The position numbers were made by a program, and so were the translations under genes. A stretch of 64,000 nucleotides of DNA from Mactra quadrangularis. Lineage: Eukaryota > Mollusca > Bivalvia > Venerida > Mactridae. Positions 8,638 to 21,100 of this stretch are shown here, piece by piece. The stretch's first letter is position 1. Each line of letters starts with the position of its first letter. Below the pieces are notes generated by a model. The model worked only from the letters and a program-made list of their open reading frames with translations. It was not told the origin of the DNA and ran no database searches. Where the stretch lies: positions 31,167,399-31,231,398 of the forward strand of contig CM046311.1 in assembly GCA_025267735.1 (NCBI GenBank), given 5' to 3'.

Positions 8638-9170
8638 TTGTACATTTAATGATTTTGTTAATACCATCAATTTAACAAGAGTGGCTGCTGACATCATCAA
8701 CGTTATATAACTAGGTTGGTTGCCGTCACTATCATTATTATACATGTAACTTGAGTTGTTGCTGTCATTATCATCATTTCAACAAAGAGTGGTTGCTGTC
8801 GTCGTTTGATTCATCTTAGATTGGGAAATTCTAGATTAAATGTTTATATCATTTGATAATCATGTGCGTTAAGAATTCGAAGAATTCGTCACTGTTAATT
8901 TTCAAAACCTATAGAAGTCTTATTTATAAAAAAAATGGTTAATCTTTCTATTGAAGCTTTATAATGAAAAGTCAATGAAGAAAGTTACTTGACGTTGGAC
9001 AGGATAAAAGAGACTGTCAGATGTTTCCTAGAGAATTGACGTCAACTTCCCGGAAGTAACTCTTAGTTCGTGCATCTCCAATAAAATCAGAAAATAACAA
9101 TCTACTCTGTAACATCCATCACAGTCGTCTAAGACAAATCATTGATCACTATCGAAAAAATTCGTGATTC
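8638..9170. other. Spacer without recognisable gene
   Basis: ATCATT-rich sequence (8660-8800), then unique AT-rich DNA. No box C/D pair, ORF of note or repeat match to the rest of the window was found. Marks the right-hand end of the snoRNA/satellite field. Confidence 0.5.
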
Positions 9171-9395
9171 GCGGTCGCGGCGTAGTGGTTAGCATGTCTG
9201 ACTTCGAATCCGGAAATCGCGGGTTCGAGCCCGGTCGCGGTAGGTCAAACCCTATATATGAGTTGCCGGCATGGTGGTAGGGTAAGTTAGTACTGGTGAT
9301 AGAAAAGTGTCCAGGAAACCTATTGTAAGAAGAGCTAGCCGTCGCATATATGACCTAAATATGTGTTGAACACGACGTTAAAAAAAGAAAAAATT
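9171..9395 (+). mobile_element. tRNA-derived SINE, family A, copy 1
   Basis: Pol III A box TAGTGGTTAGC (9183-9193) and B box GGTTCGAGC (9222-9230) in a tRNA-like head, a ~110-bp body (GTAGGTCAAACCCTATA, GTACTGGTGATAGAAA, GTGTCCAGGAAACCTAT) and an A-rich tail ending AAAAAAAGAAAAAA. A second copy is at 34671-34862, in the same orientation. Confidence 0.85.
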
Positions 9396-9614
9396 CGTTG
9401 ACTTGTCATGTTTTTCCGTTGACCTCCATTCCGAGAAAAAAATCTAGTATAAAACCGAACTTATAAATACGATTTTGCGGACGGTACAATTTATCCAGAG
9501 GACAACTGAAATGCAAATGAAAGTTCAAATATCCATGACCTATAACAAGCTGTTTCACTGTAGATATAATGGAATGTTGAGTAGTCTTGATTTTATGACA
9601 CTCTGTTGTAATTT

Positions 9615-9735
9615 TATTCAACTACCAGTGGCTCATACATTTACACTCGCTGATTTAAATGAATTTTGAGTACATTAGTACTGCAGTATTTAACTCAGTG
9701 GGGGTAATATAATTTTGCACCACTGACAGTTGGAT
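9615..9735. mobile_element. Small inverted-repeat element (CAACTGTCAGTTG family), decayed copy
   Basis: CTGATTTAAAT near the left and CACCACTGACAGTTG at the right match the ends of the better copy at 33392-33577. Related copies at 11810, 12466 and 28787. Confidence 0.55.
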
Positions 9736-9999
9736 AAATTTAACAATACCAACAAGTCACTTAGTGACTGATTTTCTAATAGCTTTCACTTTGCTGCAAG
9801 TCTGAAAAGCCAAAATAATTAAGGCAGTTAATTATCCCACTGCCTACTTCATTTCAATAAGTTATGGTCAGTAACTGTAAATAAACCTATATTTCTTTTT
9901 TGTGCCTGAAGTTAGACTCCGATCTGTCCTTTTATATTTGCATCTATATATGTCGACGAAAATAATCTATTTTATACGGTGTAATAGACACTGATTGTA

Positions 10000-11140
10000 T
10001 GCTTTAATATATTTTAAAGAAGAGTTCCCTTGGGCAGGGCATTATACACCTGTGTGCTGTCTATTGTGACCTTGACCTATGACCCGGGAGCTCAAAACAG
10101 ATAGGTCACATCCTTCATCGGGACTATCCACAGCAAAGATTTCATGAACCTAGGTACAGCTGTTGTCCAGTTATCACCTGCACAAAGTTTCCATATGAAC
10201 TTCCAGTGACCTTGACCCCAGGGCCTCAAAACAATAGGGCACTCTCCTGGCCCATGAGCTATCAACACATTAATTTTTAATAATAATAGAATATGGTGAA
10301 CCTGAGTAAAGCAGTTGTCGAGTAATCCTCCAAACAAATATCTATATGTGATGTCCCAGTGACCTTGACCTTAGACCCTGGGGCATCAGATCTGATAGAG
10401 CACATGCTTTCAACAATGGCTATACACATGTCAAATATAGTGAGCCTAGGTACAGCAGTTGCTGAGTAATCATCTGGACAAAGTTTTTCCCTCAAGTCCC
10501 AGTGACCTTGACCCGGAGGACTCAGATCCAATAGAGCACATCCTTGACACATAGGCTAAATATTTAACACATGGTAAACCTAGGTTCAATAGTTGTTATT
10601 GTCCTGACCAAGTTTTTCATAAGGCATCCAAATGACCTTGAATTTTGACCCGGGCCTCAGAACCGATAGGGCACATCCTTGATCCTAGGGCTATCCACAC
10701 ATAAATTTGGAGAACCTCAATAAAGCCATTGTCAAGTTTTTGACAAAGTTTCTAACATATGATGTCCCTACGACCTTGACCTTTGATGTTGGGGCCTCAA
10801 AATTATTGGGCACATCCTTGACACAAGGGCTACTCTTATAAGAATTTGGTGAACCTTGGTACAGCCCTAGTTGAGTTATATTCCACCTTAAGTTTTCCCA
10901 TATAAAGTCCCAGTGCCCTTGACCCCAGGGCCTCAGAACCAAAAGGGCACATCCTTTACCCAATGGCTATCCATACATAAAATTTGGTGACTTTGTTGAA
11001 TTATTGTCTGGGCAAAGCTTTTCCATGTAATGCCCTCATGACCTTGACCCTAGGGCCTCAAAAGCCAAAAAGGCACATCCTTGACACAAGAGCTACCCTC
11101 TCATTAAATTTGGTGAACCTAATGTAATTAAAATGTAAAA
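10000..11140 (-). repeat. ~140-bp dispersed tandem repeat with TGACCTTGACC core
   Basis: About eight diverged units of the pattern: AGTGACCTTGACC, then GGGGCCTCA, AATAGGGCACATCCTTGA, GGGCTATCCACACATAAA, TTTGGTGAACCTAGGTACAG, GTTGAGT, then AAGTTTTTCC. Each unit carries TGACCTTGACC, i.e. AGGTCA half-sites on the minus strand. Frames give short false ORFs only. A last fragment lies at 11460-11585. Confidence 0.8.
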
Positions 11141-11453
11141 TGTAATTACATTTTATAGTCTAAGTTTCATGCTTACGCACGTTCACCAACTTTACAGCAA
11201 TTACCCCTGGTCACTGGGCTACTGGTATCTATCTATCAATCTCCCTGGGGAGTCTTTTTACTCCGCTTATTAGTGCAGCCGACAAATTGGCGCAGCGGAA
11301 TTATACCACCCTCGCAGGTACCCATTTACACCTGGGTGGAGTGAAGCAATCGCAGGTAAATTTCTTGCTCAAGGAAATTAGCAGTGCCCCTGGTGGGACT
11401 CGAACCCAGGACCTCTCGATCCCCAAGCGTCCTACCACTGGACCACTGCTCCT
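11130..11453 (-). mobile_element. tRNA-derived SINE with conserved central domain, copy 1
   Basis: Read on the minus strand: tRNA-like head with A-box region GGTCCAGTGGTAGGACGC and B box GGTTCGAGTCC, then the central block TCCTTGAGCAAGAAATTTAC and CACCCAGGTGTAAATGGGTA, and an AT-rich tail (ACATTTTACATTTTAATTACA). The central block resembles the Meta-domain of animal MD-SINEs as I remember it. A close copy lies at 60871-61206 (plus). Confidence 0.82.
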
Positions 11454-11809
11454 ACATGGTATACCTAGGTATAGCCGTAGAGTTACTGTCAGGACCTTAT
11501 CGTGACTGTGGGGTTTAAAAATCAATAGGTCACATCCTTCACCCGACGGCTATCCACACATAAAATTTGGTGAATCAATGTACATCCTTTATCATACGGA
11601 CAAGCAATTGTCCATGGACAGCCATCAGTAGATTTCCACAATATTGCAACAAAAATCAGGAGTACAATATTGTTGTCAATTTTCAGAATACATGTACTAA
11701 AGTTCCAAAGTTTATATTAGAATTACAGCAAAAATCATTTAAAAGCTGAATTTTTTCACAAATATTTGCCTAAGTAATCAGTTTTAAAGCAAATATTGAA
11801 TTTATACTT

Positions 11810-11955
11810 TCTACACTCGCAAATTTTATTCGGGTGGCACTGCTGATAAAAACACTCTATAAGTTTGATAATCCCTTTAATATACACAGTGACTTTTGAA
11901 ATAACAAATATTGAGTACTTATATCAGCAGGCTTAATAAATTTGCCAATGACAGT
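11810..11955. mobile_element. Small inverted-repeat element (CAACTGTCAGTTG family), decayed copy
   Basis: GGGTGGCACTGCTGATAAAAACACTC on the left part and GAGTACTTATATCAGCAGG then TTGCCAATGACAGTTG on the right form degenerate inverted ends like those at 33392-33577. Confidence 0.5.
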
Positions 11956-12150
11956 TGAATAAAATTTACAAAAAGTAAGTATGAATTAAATATTTGCTTT
12001 AATGTAACTGATTACTTTGCAATACATATGCAAATTTCAAGAACGAAAACATACACACATTCAGCTTTTAAATGATTTTTGCTGTCATTTTGTGTAAAAT
12101 GAATGAATAAAACATAACAAGTCTTGATATTTCTTTGTGAGAAGATGTCT

Positions 12151-12156
12151 TTTATT
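12151..12156 (-). terminator. RPL7A polyadenylation signal
   Basis: AATAAA on the minus strand 20 bases after the RPL7A stop codon (12176-12178). The short 3' UTR is typical of ribosomal-protein genes. Confidence 0.75.
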
Positions 12157-12175
12157 GGCCTGTAATAAATACATT

Positions 12176-15100
12176 TTAACCCATTTTCTGTGCCAATTCT
12201 TTTGCCTTGATTCTTTCCACCTTGGCGATACGAGCTTGTGATTTGCTTCCCATAATACCACCACCCCAATGACGTCTGATCTGTAATACACAAAAGTTTA
12301 AGAATGGTTAAATGTAGTGTAAAGATGACAATACATGTGTCGCTAATAGCGAATATTGGTTAAGTCTGGTATACGTAACAACTTAAAGAAACTACACCAC
12401 AACATTGACACATGATTGTGATCGAACAGTCAACAAAAATAAGATATTGTTAATTATATTCAGTGGCACATACATAAACTCAGCCGATTTAAATATATTT
12501 TATCTATCATGAATACAGAAGTACTACAACTGTAGTGAATATTTAAATTGGTGGACTTAATGTATGCACCACTTACAGACCTTTTTTTCCTTTTATAACG
12601 GGTTGTTTACAGGCACCTTCCCCTCTTAAAATTTCTTTATAAATCACACTGTTTTCCCCTAACTTCGAGTTAACCTTGGATTTTTTGTTCCCCTAGCTAT
12701 GAAATTGCGATATATTTTCCCCTATTGTTCGGTATAAAAAAGGCCCCAGGCCCCTTCCTAAAATACTGGAAAAAAGCCCGGACTTACAGTTAAAATAAAA
12801 TTTAACAATATAAGTCTTAACCCCTGGAATTAAGTAACACACAAGCAGTAGAGCTAAAATGACAGTTTTCTAGTGGTCCAATTGACTATTGATTAGGTAC
12901 ATACTCCTGATTAATATATATTATAATAAAGCTGTGATACATCAGACAGCCAAAGGGAACAGAACTGAAAGAATTCATTCATTGTCATTCAGTCACAAAA
13001 AAACCAGCTTTATCATCATTATATCACAGCCAAACAGAAAAGTACTTTCTATATAATAATACCCTTACATGACAAGAAATAATTGTATGATTTTTATTTA
13101 ATCATTTCAAAAGGACTTTACTAGACAATTTAATACTAATAAAACTGTAACCATACTACCGAAACAGTTAACAGTTTCACAAAGTAAGCCACCCTGGGAA
13201 TCAAACCCACCATCCCTTGATCAGTAGTCTTGTGTGCTACCAATACATAGCTGGTACATAATTTTTTTATCAACAGTGATAGATCAGACAGCCAAAGGGA
13301 AGAGAACTGAAAGAATTCACACATAATTCATTAATTTTTGTATGTTTATTTTTTTGTAGATAATTAATTTTTCTCTTAACTTGGCAATTAATCCTTTTAA
13401 ATTAGTATGTTTATTTAGTATTTTGTTGGTTAGGCAAAAAAATCTTGTTTCTCAGGTCCTGTTGCATACACTTTTAGAGGGTATTATTGCCTTGGGTGGG
13501 ATTCAAACCTTTACCCCCTTCAGACAACTAGCAATCTCTGTAAACAGAGATCCTGTAGAGCGTTGTCGTTCTGGATCTCTACTTAGCCAATGCAAGGTCA
13601 CGTCGAGATGAACTTTGTGTCGACCAATCAATGCGTAGCTTTCATCTAGACGAAAACACTATTAATCACATTTTGATTTCGTAATTTCTTTTTTTAGACC
13701 AAGGTTTGTATGTAAATTTAACAGCAGTATTATTCACAGTATGCGATTGGGTGGCTTAATTTAAATTGCGCGACGAAGACGATGTAAACAAGTTACGTAT
13801 CATAACAATTTCATGATGAATATTATGATGAGAAAAGGTCACCTGAACGTGACCTTCGTTTGGAAAAGGCCAGATCTAAATTAGCTAGTATGGGAGTGGT
13901 AAAATTTTAGATCGGGTTTAAATCAGATTGGACAACTAGATACAAAATCCCAGTGCCTTATCAGTCGCAGTAAGGACCCAAGTAGGATCACTTACAAATG
14001 AAAATTTAAATTACAAAAGACATAAATTGGTGATATTTAACATTGTTAGAAGCTAACTGAGCACATGACATGTAAAATACACAGCATGTAGAAGAGTTAT
14101 CCTCTTATTTTATTTGGCATTCGTTTCCTTCACAAATGGTCCATAAAAGACCAAAGTGTACACACAGAATGCAAAATTACAAACTTTCAGCAGAGTAAGC
14201 ATCACATAGAACATTATAGTCTAAACTTTACATATGAGCAGAATAAGAAAATCAAGTATTGACATCAGACACAGCCAAAGGAAACATAAACTGGTGATAT
14301 AATCATTAATCAGTTCATTCTTACAGCTTTCTCTATCATAGTCAATACATTGATAAAATGCACAACAAAATATGTCCCTAGCTTAACTATCACCCTGGCC
14401 TCTACTTACTTAGAAGTTAAATCATATAAATGAAAACTGCTCGACTGCCTACAGACTGGGTCAAGTTAGACCAAATGTTACTTTTGATTATTTAGCTTGC
14501 TCAGATTTAAAAAGCTCGTTTTCATACCATCATGGAAAATCTGGTGAAAAATATATCAGATCATCATAGCAAGCTTATATCTTGAAACTTGTAAAAGAAC
14601 CCAGGTTCCATCAATAAGTAAGTGCAAGTGAAGTACACTAAAATTCAAGCAATAAGGTTTTTAAATAACATTATATTCGTTTTAGAAGTTCAGACTTCGA
14701 TGGAAAAGTATCCCTACCAAATCATTTCTGGAGCCTATGCAGCCCTAACACCCAAATTCTGATATTTCAGCCAAGATTGATTCAAGTTTCAGCCGAGATT
14801 GTCAAATGGGAGCACTGTCATATATTACAGTGATATAAAATATTTCTACAACACTTATACTAACCTCATCAGCTCTTTCATTATAATTATTCCTAACAGC
14901 TTCAGCAATTTTGTTATAAGCATTTCTGTCTTCACTGAAAATACATAAATACATTTTTTTATGGTATTGAATCAATAAAATGCCATCATAGTATAGATTA
15001 TGAAAACAAGTTCAGGGATCCTGCTGCCACCAACTACATAAATTTGGGTTTGGCCAACTTGTTACTACTAGTTAACATCTGATCCAGGAAAGTAAAATGT

Positions 15101-18100
15101 ATAGCTGGTTGTCCAACCTACTTAAAAATTAATGCTGAGCACTGAACTATTTGAGACAATGCTTGTAAAGCAACTTTTTTTCAAAGCAAAAATGGACAAT
15201 GGATATTTTCCAAGATTTTCAGCAGAACTATTAAATCTGTAACAACACTGAGTGACTGACATCATAATACCTTGCAAATGCTTAAGGTAGACAAAGTGTG
15301 TTAATCAGAAAGACTAATCATATGACCTAATCATTATCTATCATTGACTTGGATATAGGGCTTTATGATTATTCATCATTTACACACACTAGTCACTATC
15401 AGGAAAATATGCAAGTATTCAACCCCCCCCCCCATGTTCGGTAGATAGAAACATGAAAGAAGTTTACAATAGATCATTTTTTTCCATAAACTAGGAATTT
15501 TTAAGAATTCTTCAACAGAGCTCAAAATTTAAGGTCTTCCTATTGCCCCTGACAACCTATACTTGGTTCAGGCAACTTCTTACTGCTAGTATTAAAGAAA
15601 ACTAAGGTTCAGGCATTTGTCCAGTTCAGTTGTCCAAAAGGGCAAACTAGTATTGGGCCTCAACAAATTGATCATATGTTCTATGGATTCGCTCGCACCT
15701 TAATTTTGACAGTTTTTAAAAAACAAATATTTTTATTATTAATAAATTATTTCCTCGCTCGCTCATAAAAATTTGGTCAAACCGCTATATAAAGCAATTG
15801 AATTAAGTTTTTTTTTATTTTTTCTTTCTTTGCTCGCTCACCCCATTTTTTTCTAGAAAATCCGTAGAACATATCATCAACTTGTGGCCTTAAATAAATG
15901 TTGAGCCTTGCTTCAAGAAAACTTCTTAATTAAGTTATGCATTAATTGGACAGCGCAAAATTTTTCAACATTCTACTTAATTTAGATGAATTAAGATCAA
16001 GTAAACTACATTCTATTATCTTTTCAGAAGGATGACAGGGGCTACTAACAATAACTAATTGTTGAGAGTATAGTGTTAATTGAGAGGTGTGACATCAGAA
16101 AGACTAATCATATGACCTAATCATTATCTATCATTGACTTGGATATAGGGCTTTATGATTATTCATCATTTACACACCCTCACACGTTCTATATACATTT
16201 TGTAAACATAAGAAGTTCTAAACTCCAAAAAACTAAAATTTCCAAAAAACTAAGTATTTAAGTTAGGGATAAATATTTTAGGGTGACATTGAAACCCTTC
16301 TAATGTTTTTTTATTCTACAATAACATACTATATGTCAGAAAGACTAAATCAGTTTTCACAGACTATCAAAGACTTAGATATAGGGCGTTTAGTGAGTCA
16401 TCATACATATAGTACTTCAATTGCTGAATTTAGAGCTGACAATTCTATAAGTCTGCCTAAAATAGCAGGGTTCAACAACAACAGTGTTCTGAGATAAGGA
16501 GGATCCCCTTGATCCTTAGCTGGCGATTCTGTCAGGATCCCCAAAACATTGCCATGTTCTTATGTGAATTTGAGTTTCAATGACTTGTTTGCACATTCTT
16601 TGCCTGCAATCTGTATCGAAAATAATTGCTTTATTTGGAGGAATCTCAACATAATGAAGAAGTCTCTGTATAAATGAATAAGAGTTTCTTTAGGATCCCT
16701 AGTAAAAACACCAAGTGTGGAACCCTGTTTAGGAATTCAATACATGGTCTTTAGAAATGATTAATTATCTAACAACTCATATATACATTCACTTTCTTTT
16801 TTTTTAGTTAAGCCCTGTACAAGCAAAAATAGCTGCAACAGCAAAGTAAGTATCATTTTCTAGCCTCTTTATAGGGACAAATACATCAAAGAGTCAGTGC
16901 AAAACTAGTCTTAACTACATGTAAAAAAAGCAGGATGCAAACTAGTTTTGCACTGATACATCAACATGAAATTCAGGCAAAACTCCCGGAAGGATATCAA
17001 AGACTAAGTATACAATGTGTCAGAAAGACTAAATAAATTTTCACATACTTTCAATTTTTAGATATAGGGCGTTTAGTGAATCATCATACACATTGTCATT
17101 ATCAAGACTTAAAGCCAATTTTGATTAACAAAGTTCAAAGAAGTTTTATGTTGGATAAAATTAAAAGATTTCTTGAATCACACTGTGAAATGTATTCCTG
17201 TACAAATTAAACCTCCCAAAAATGCAGTTTCTAATGACTGGATTCCCAGAATTCTCCTAGGATTTTTCAGTTGCATTAATACAACCTAATTAAGATATTG
17301 AGAAACTTAGTTAAAACAGTGCATCAGAAAGACTGAAGGAAATTTTCATAAAACATCAATTATACGAGCTTTATAAGTGTTCATCATACACACTGTTCTT
17401 TCCAATAAACAAACAAATCTCTCCCAGTTGCACAAATTGAAAACTTTTCATAAGAAACAGTTCAGAGCATTTTGTCAGCATAGTTCACTCAGTGAGAGTT
17501 CAATTTTTTCATCATAACTGTATTTTGAAATTACAACTAGAACACACAGTATGTAACCACTATTGCCTGCCTTGTGCAAAATTTATAGTTTTCAACCATG
17601 GAATTTCGAATACATTATATCTGTGGTAAAACAATATGATAAGAATAAACAGTGCTTCAGAAAGACTGAAGGAAATTTTCATAAAACATCAATTATACGA
17701 GCTTTATAAGTGTTCATCATACACACTGTTATTCAAGTTAAAATCTTCAATGGAAGTTGTGCATAAAAGTGGCAACTCAAAATGCTACTGGTAGCCAACT
17801 TTGCATTTTCCTGACATAGAAAGAGTTGGGAACTAAATCTGGTGGGGAAAATATAACAGAGAGCCTTAAGCACTTCATGGTTGTATACCATGTAAACAAA
17901 TAGTTTTATGTTTAAAAAGAGTATATAAATTATAAGAACAGTTCAGAGCATAGTGTCAGCATAATTCACTCAGTGAGAGAGTTCAAAGATTTCATCATAA
18001 CTGTTCATTAGAGTACTTGTAAAATGTTACCTAACTTGGTTACTTTTTTGTGGCCATAAAATTACTAGATAAACCTCTTATCACAGTCCTTCTGTTCAAG

Positions 18101-21100
18101 TTAGTTCATATGAACTAAAGACAAGTATGAGGTTCTTATGAAAGTTATCCAGTTAAACAATTCAATGAATGTAAATGATATTGAAATTTGAAGATGTATT
18201 CCTCATCAAGGGTAAATTTAGACTAGCTATGATATTGAAATGGTATTTTTGACTTTAGGACAACAGAAGCAATCAATATAGCTGGTTTATTTCCCCTAAA
18301 ATATGTGAAATATTCTAAAAGAGTATACATACGGGTTGATACCAGCTAAAGCAAGACAAGATGTTGTTTTTCTATGTACAACACGTCCAAGACGAGATTT
18401 TCCTTTCACTATACAATATGGTACATCCATCTTTCTACATAAAGCTGGTAAATGAAGAACAAGCTGAAAAAATAAAAAAGATAAATACTAGTTATAAATA
18501 AACACTGGTCTTCTATTACCTAAAATGTAGAAAAAAAGTTGTGAAGAATGCATCATTTTTTTTATGACACATGAAACCTGTCCATGACCATATAACTAAA
18601 CAGAACAGAAATCTTTCTGAGTTAAGTCAGAAGTTACGCAACTCTTGTTAAACTAAAATACAAGGGAGGTAATCCACAATTCATAAATTATAAGTTATAA
18701 CTTCAGATCAGAGTCTGCCCTGATACAAATCGTCATAGTGTTATGTCGGGTATCAGATTCATCATTTCCAAGTCACATAATTCTAGTATACATGTAAAAT
18801 AGTTTAAACAGGGGAGATAACCAAATATTAATACTTCAAAATCTTTAGATCAGAGTCTGCCCTGATATATATCGTCATACTGTAATGTCAGGTATCAGAT
18901 TCATCATTTCTTAAATTTTGTATAATAGTTTATACCATGGAAATAACCAATACCTTACAATGAAAGCTAAAATATAATAAGTAAAATAGTTGGTTCAGCA
19001 CATGTTTTTCATATCAAAGTTCCTGGCTTAATAGAAACTCATCGGCCCAGACAACATGTAAGATCATCATAACCAACATTATAACTAACATATCAACATC
19101 CAGTAATGTTGACATACTGATTGTCAATTTATGTATTATTCAATATTATGAAATAAATATAAAGTCCTGTATCAGAATAAAAAATCTTTCATTCTTTTTC
19201 AGAGAGATTCCCATTTTTTATGTTTTATACATCATGTACAGGACTAAAAACGATCATACATGTATTAATCTTCAGCATGAAGAAAGATTTTGATGATAAA
19301 ACCTTCAACATAAGTTTAAATACGGTTATTAACAGAGTAGAAGATTACAGTTTAAATGATGATTTTAATGTCAAGAACAAACATATTTAAGCTTGGTCAT
19401 CACCTAATTTTTTTTTAGCACTAGTCCAATTTATTATATGATACAGTATATGGAAAATATTCAAATAGCCTGACAATGTATTTAATAAGTAATTTTCACT
19501 AGTCCGAATCAGTTTTCACTAGTCGAAGGCTACAGGCAAGCGGGGTTAAGGCAATGATTGGCATACTTAATTTAGATAGAGAATTAAGTTTAAAGTAGCT
19601 TCATCAGATTTAAAAAGCTCGTTTTTCATACCACCATATATTTGACGTCTGGTGAAAATATTTGGGTAATTCATCATAAGCTACTATTTACAATCAAGAA
19701 CAAATGTAACAAGACTTGACTGAATGGAAAAGCTAACACAACTTTCAGCAATACAAGAAAATTGAACAACTCGACTCACAATAGTAAGAAGTCAAGTATC
19801 TCCTAGTCCCAGATATTCAAAATTGCCTTAGTCGAGTTAGTTCATCAATAATCAATATGTAAGGCCTCAACAAGTTGATCATATGTTCTATGGATTTGCT
19901 CGCACCTTAATTTTGACAGTTTTTACACAATTTTTTTTCCCTCACTCGCTCATAAAAATTTGGTTAATATGCTATATAAAGCAACTAAACTAAGATTTTT
20001 TTTAATTTTTATTTCTTTACTCCCTCGCCCCATTTCCCCCCAAGAAAATCCATAGAACACACGATCAACTAGTTGTGGCCTAATGGTGACTTAAATGGTT
20101 CAATAATGTACTATTTCTATAAACGTTATCAGTTTGACAAACAAACTGAGCATGTGTACAAAAATATACTTTGATATATCGTTCTCGCAAATTTCATGTC
20201 GTATTAATTGACAACTGAAAACCCAGAGAACGAAGTTGTGATGTATATTGAAACTTCCAACCTGATATGGACAGATTCAGTGTACCCTATAATTTAATGA
20301 ATTTGTGAAATCCATTCACCAAAGACATGTCAATGTATTAATTTATTTGGGAAGGTAAAAAAAGAAATTCTGAAATTCTAAGCAAAATTCAATTTAAATG
20401 ACAAAATTGTGTTATTTTTTAGAATAAACAAATCTGCTTGACAACAAACAGCCTGTGTACAAAAATAAATTTTACTTTATCATTCTCGCAAATTTCATAT
20501 AGTATTAGTTGACCACTGAAAACCCAGAGAATGAAAATCTTAAATGCTGTTCTAATAATATGATAAATGAACTATTAAGAAAAAGCTTAGAACAAATTTA
20601 CACAATATAACACTTCACTTGTATGGATACACAAGCACTTAATATAGAAGGTTTGTATATTTTTTTTAAAAACAAATCTGCTTGAAAACAAACAGTCTGT
20701 GTACAAAAAACAATATTACTATATCGTTCTCGCAAATTTCATGTAGTATTGATTGACTACAGAAAACCCAGAGAACGAATACATATACTTGCTGGCAGAA
20801 CAGCCAATCATATTTATTATGACAGAAAATCACCAAGAAAAAAACAGCCATTGGGAATCAAACCCATTTAACAAAACAACTACTTCAGATAATAATTTGA
20901 TGGTTAGAACTGATTTGACTGCAGACTGTCAGAAAATATTCACAAATTAACTTCAAAATTACAGCCATGTAAGGTAGGAATACTAGGATGTAATACAGTT
21001 CTACGAAAATAATGTTGTTTATTAACAAACTATCGAGAATTCTTCAATGATTAAACTGATGTTCAATAACCAATATTTTATGTAAAAGAATGTACGACAG

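Noticed and set aside
9183..9230. Functional tRNA gene
   Set aside because: A and B boxes are present, but the cloverleaf is poor and the sequence continues as a SINE body with A-rich tail; a second diverged copy exists.
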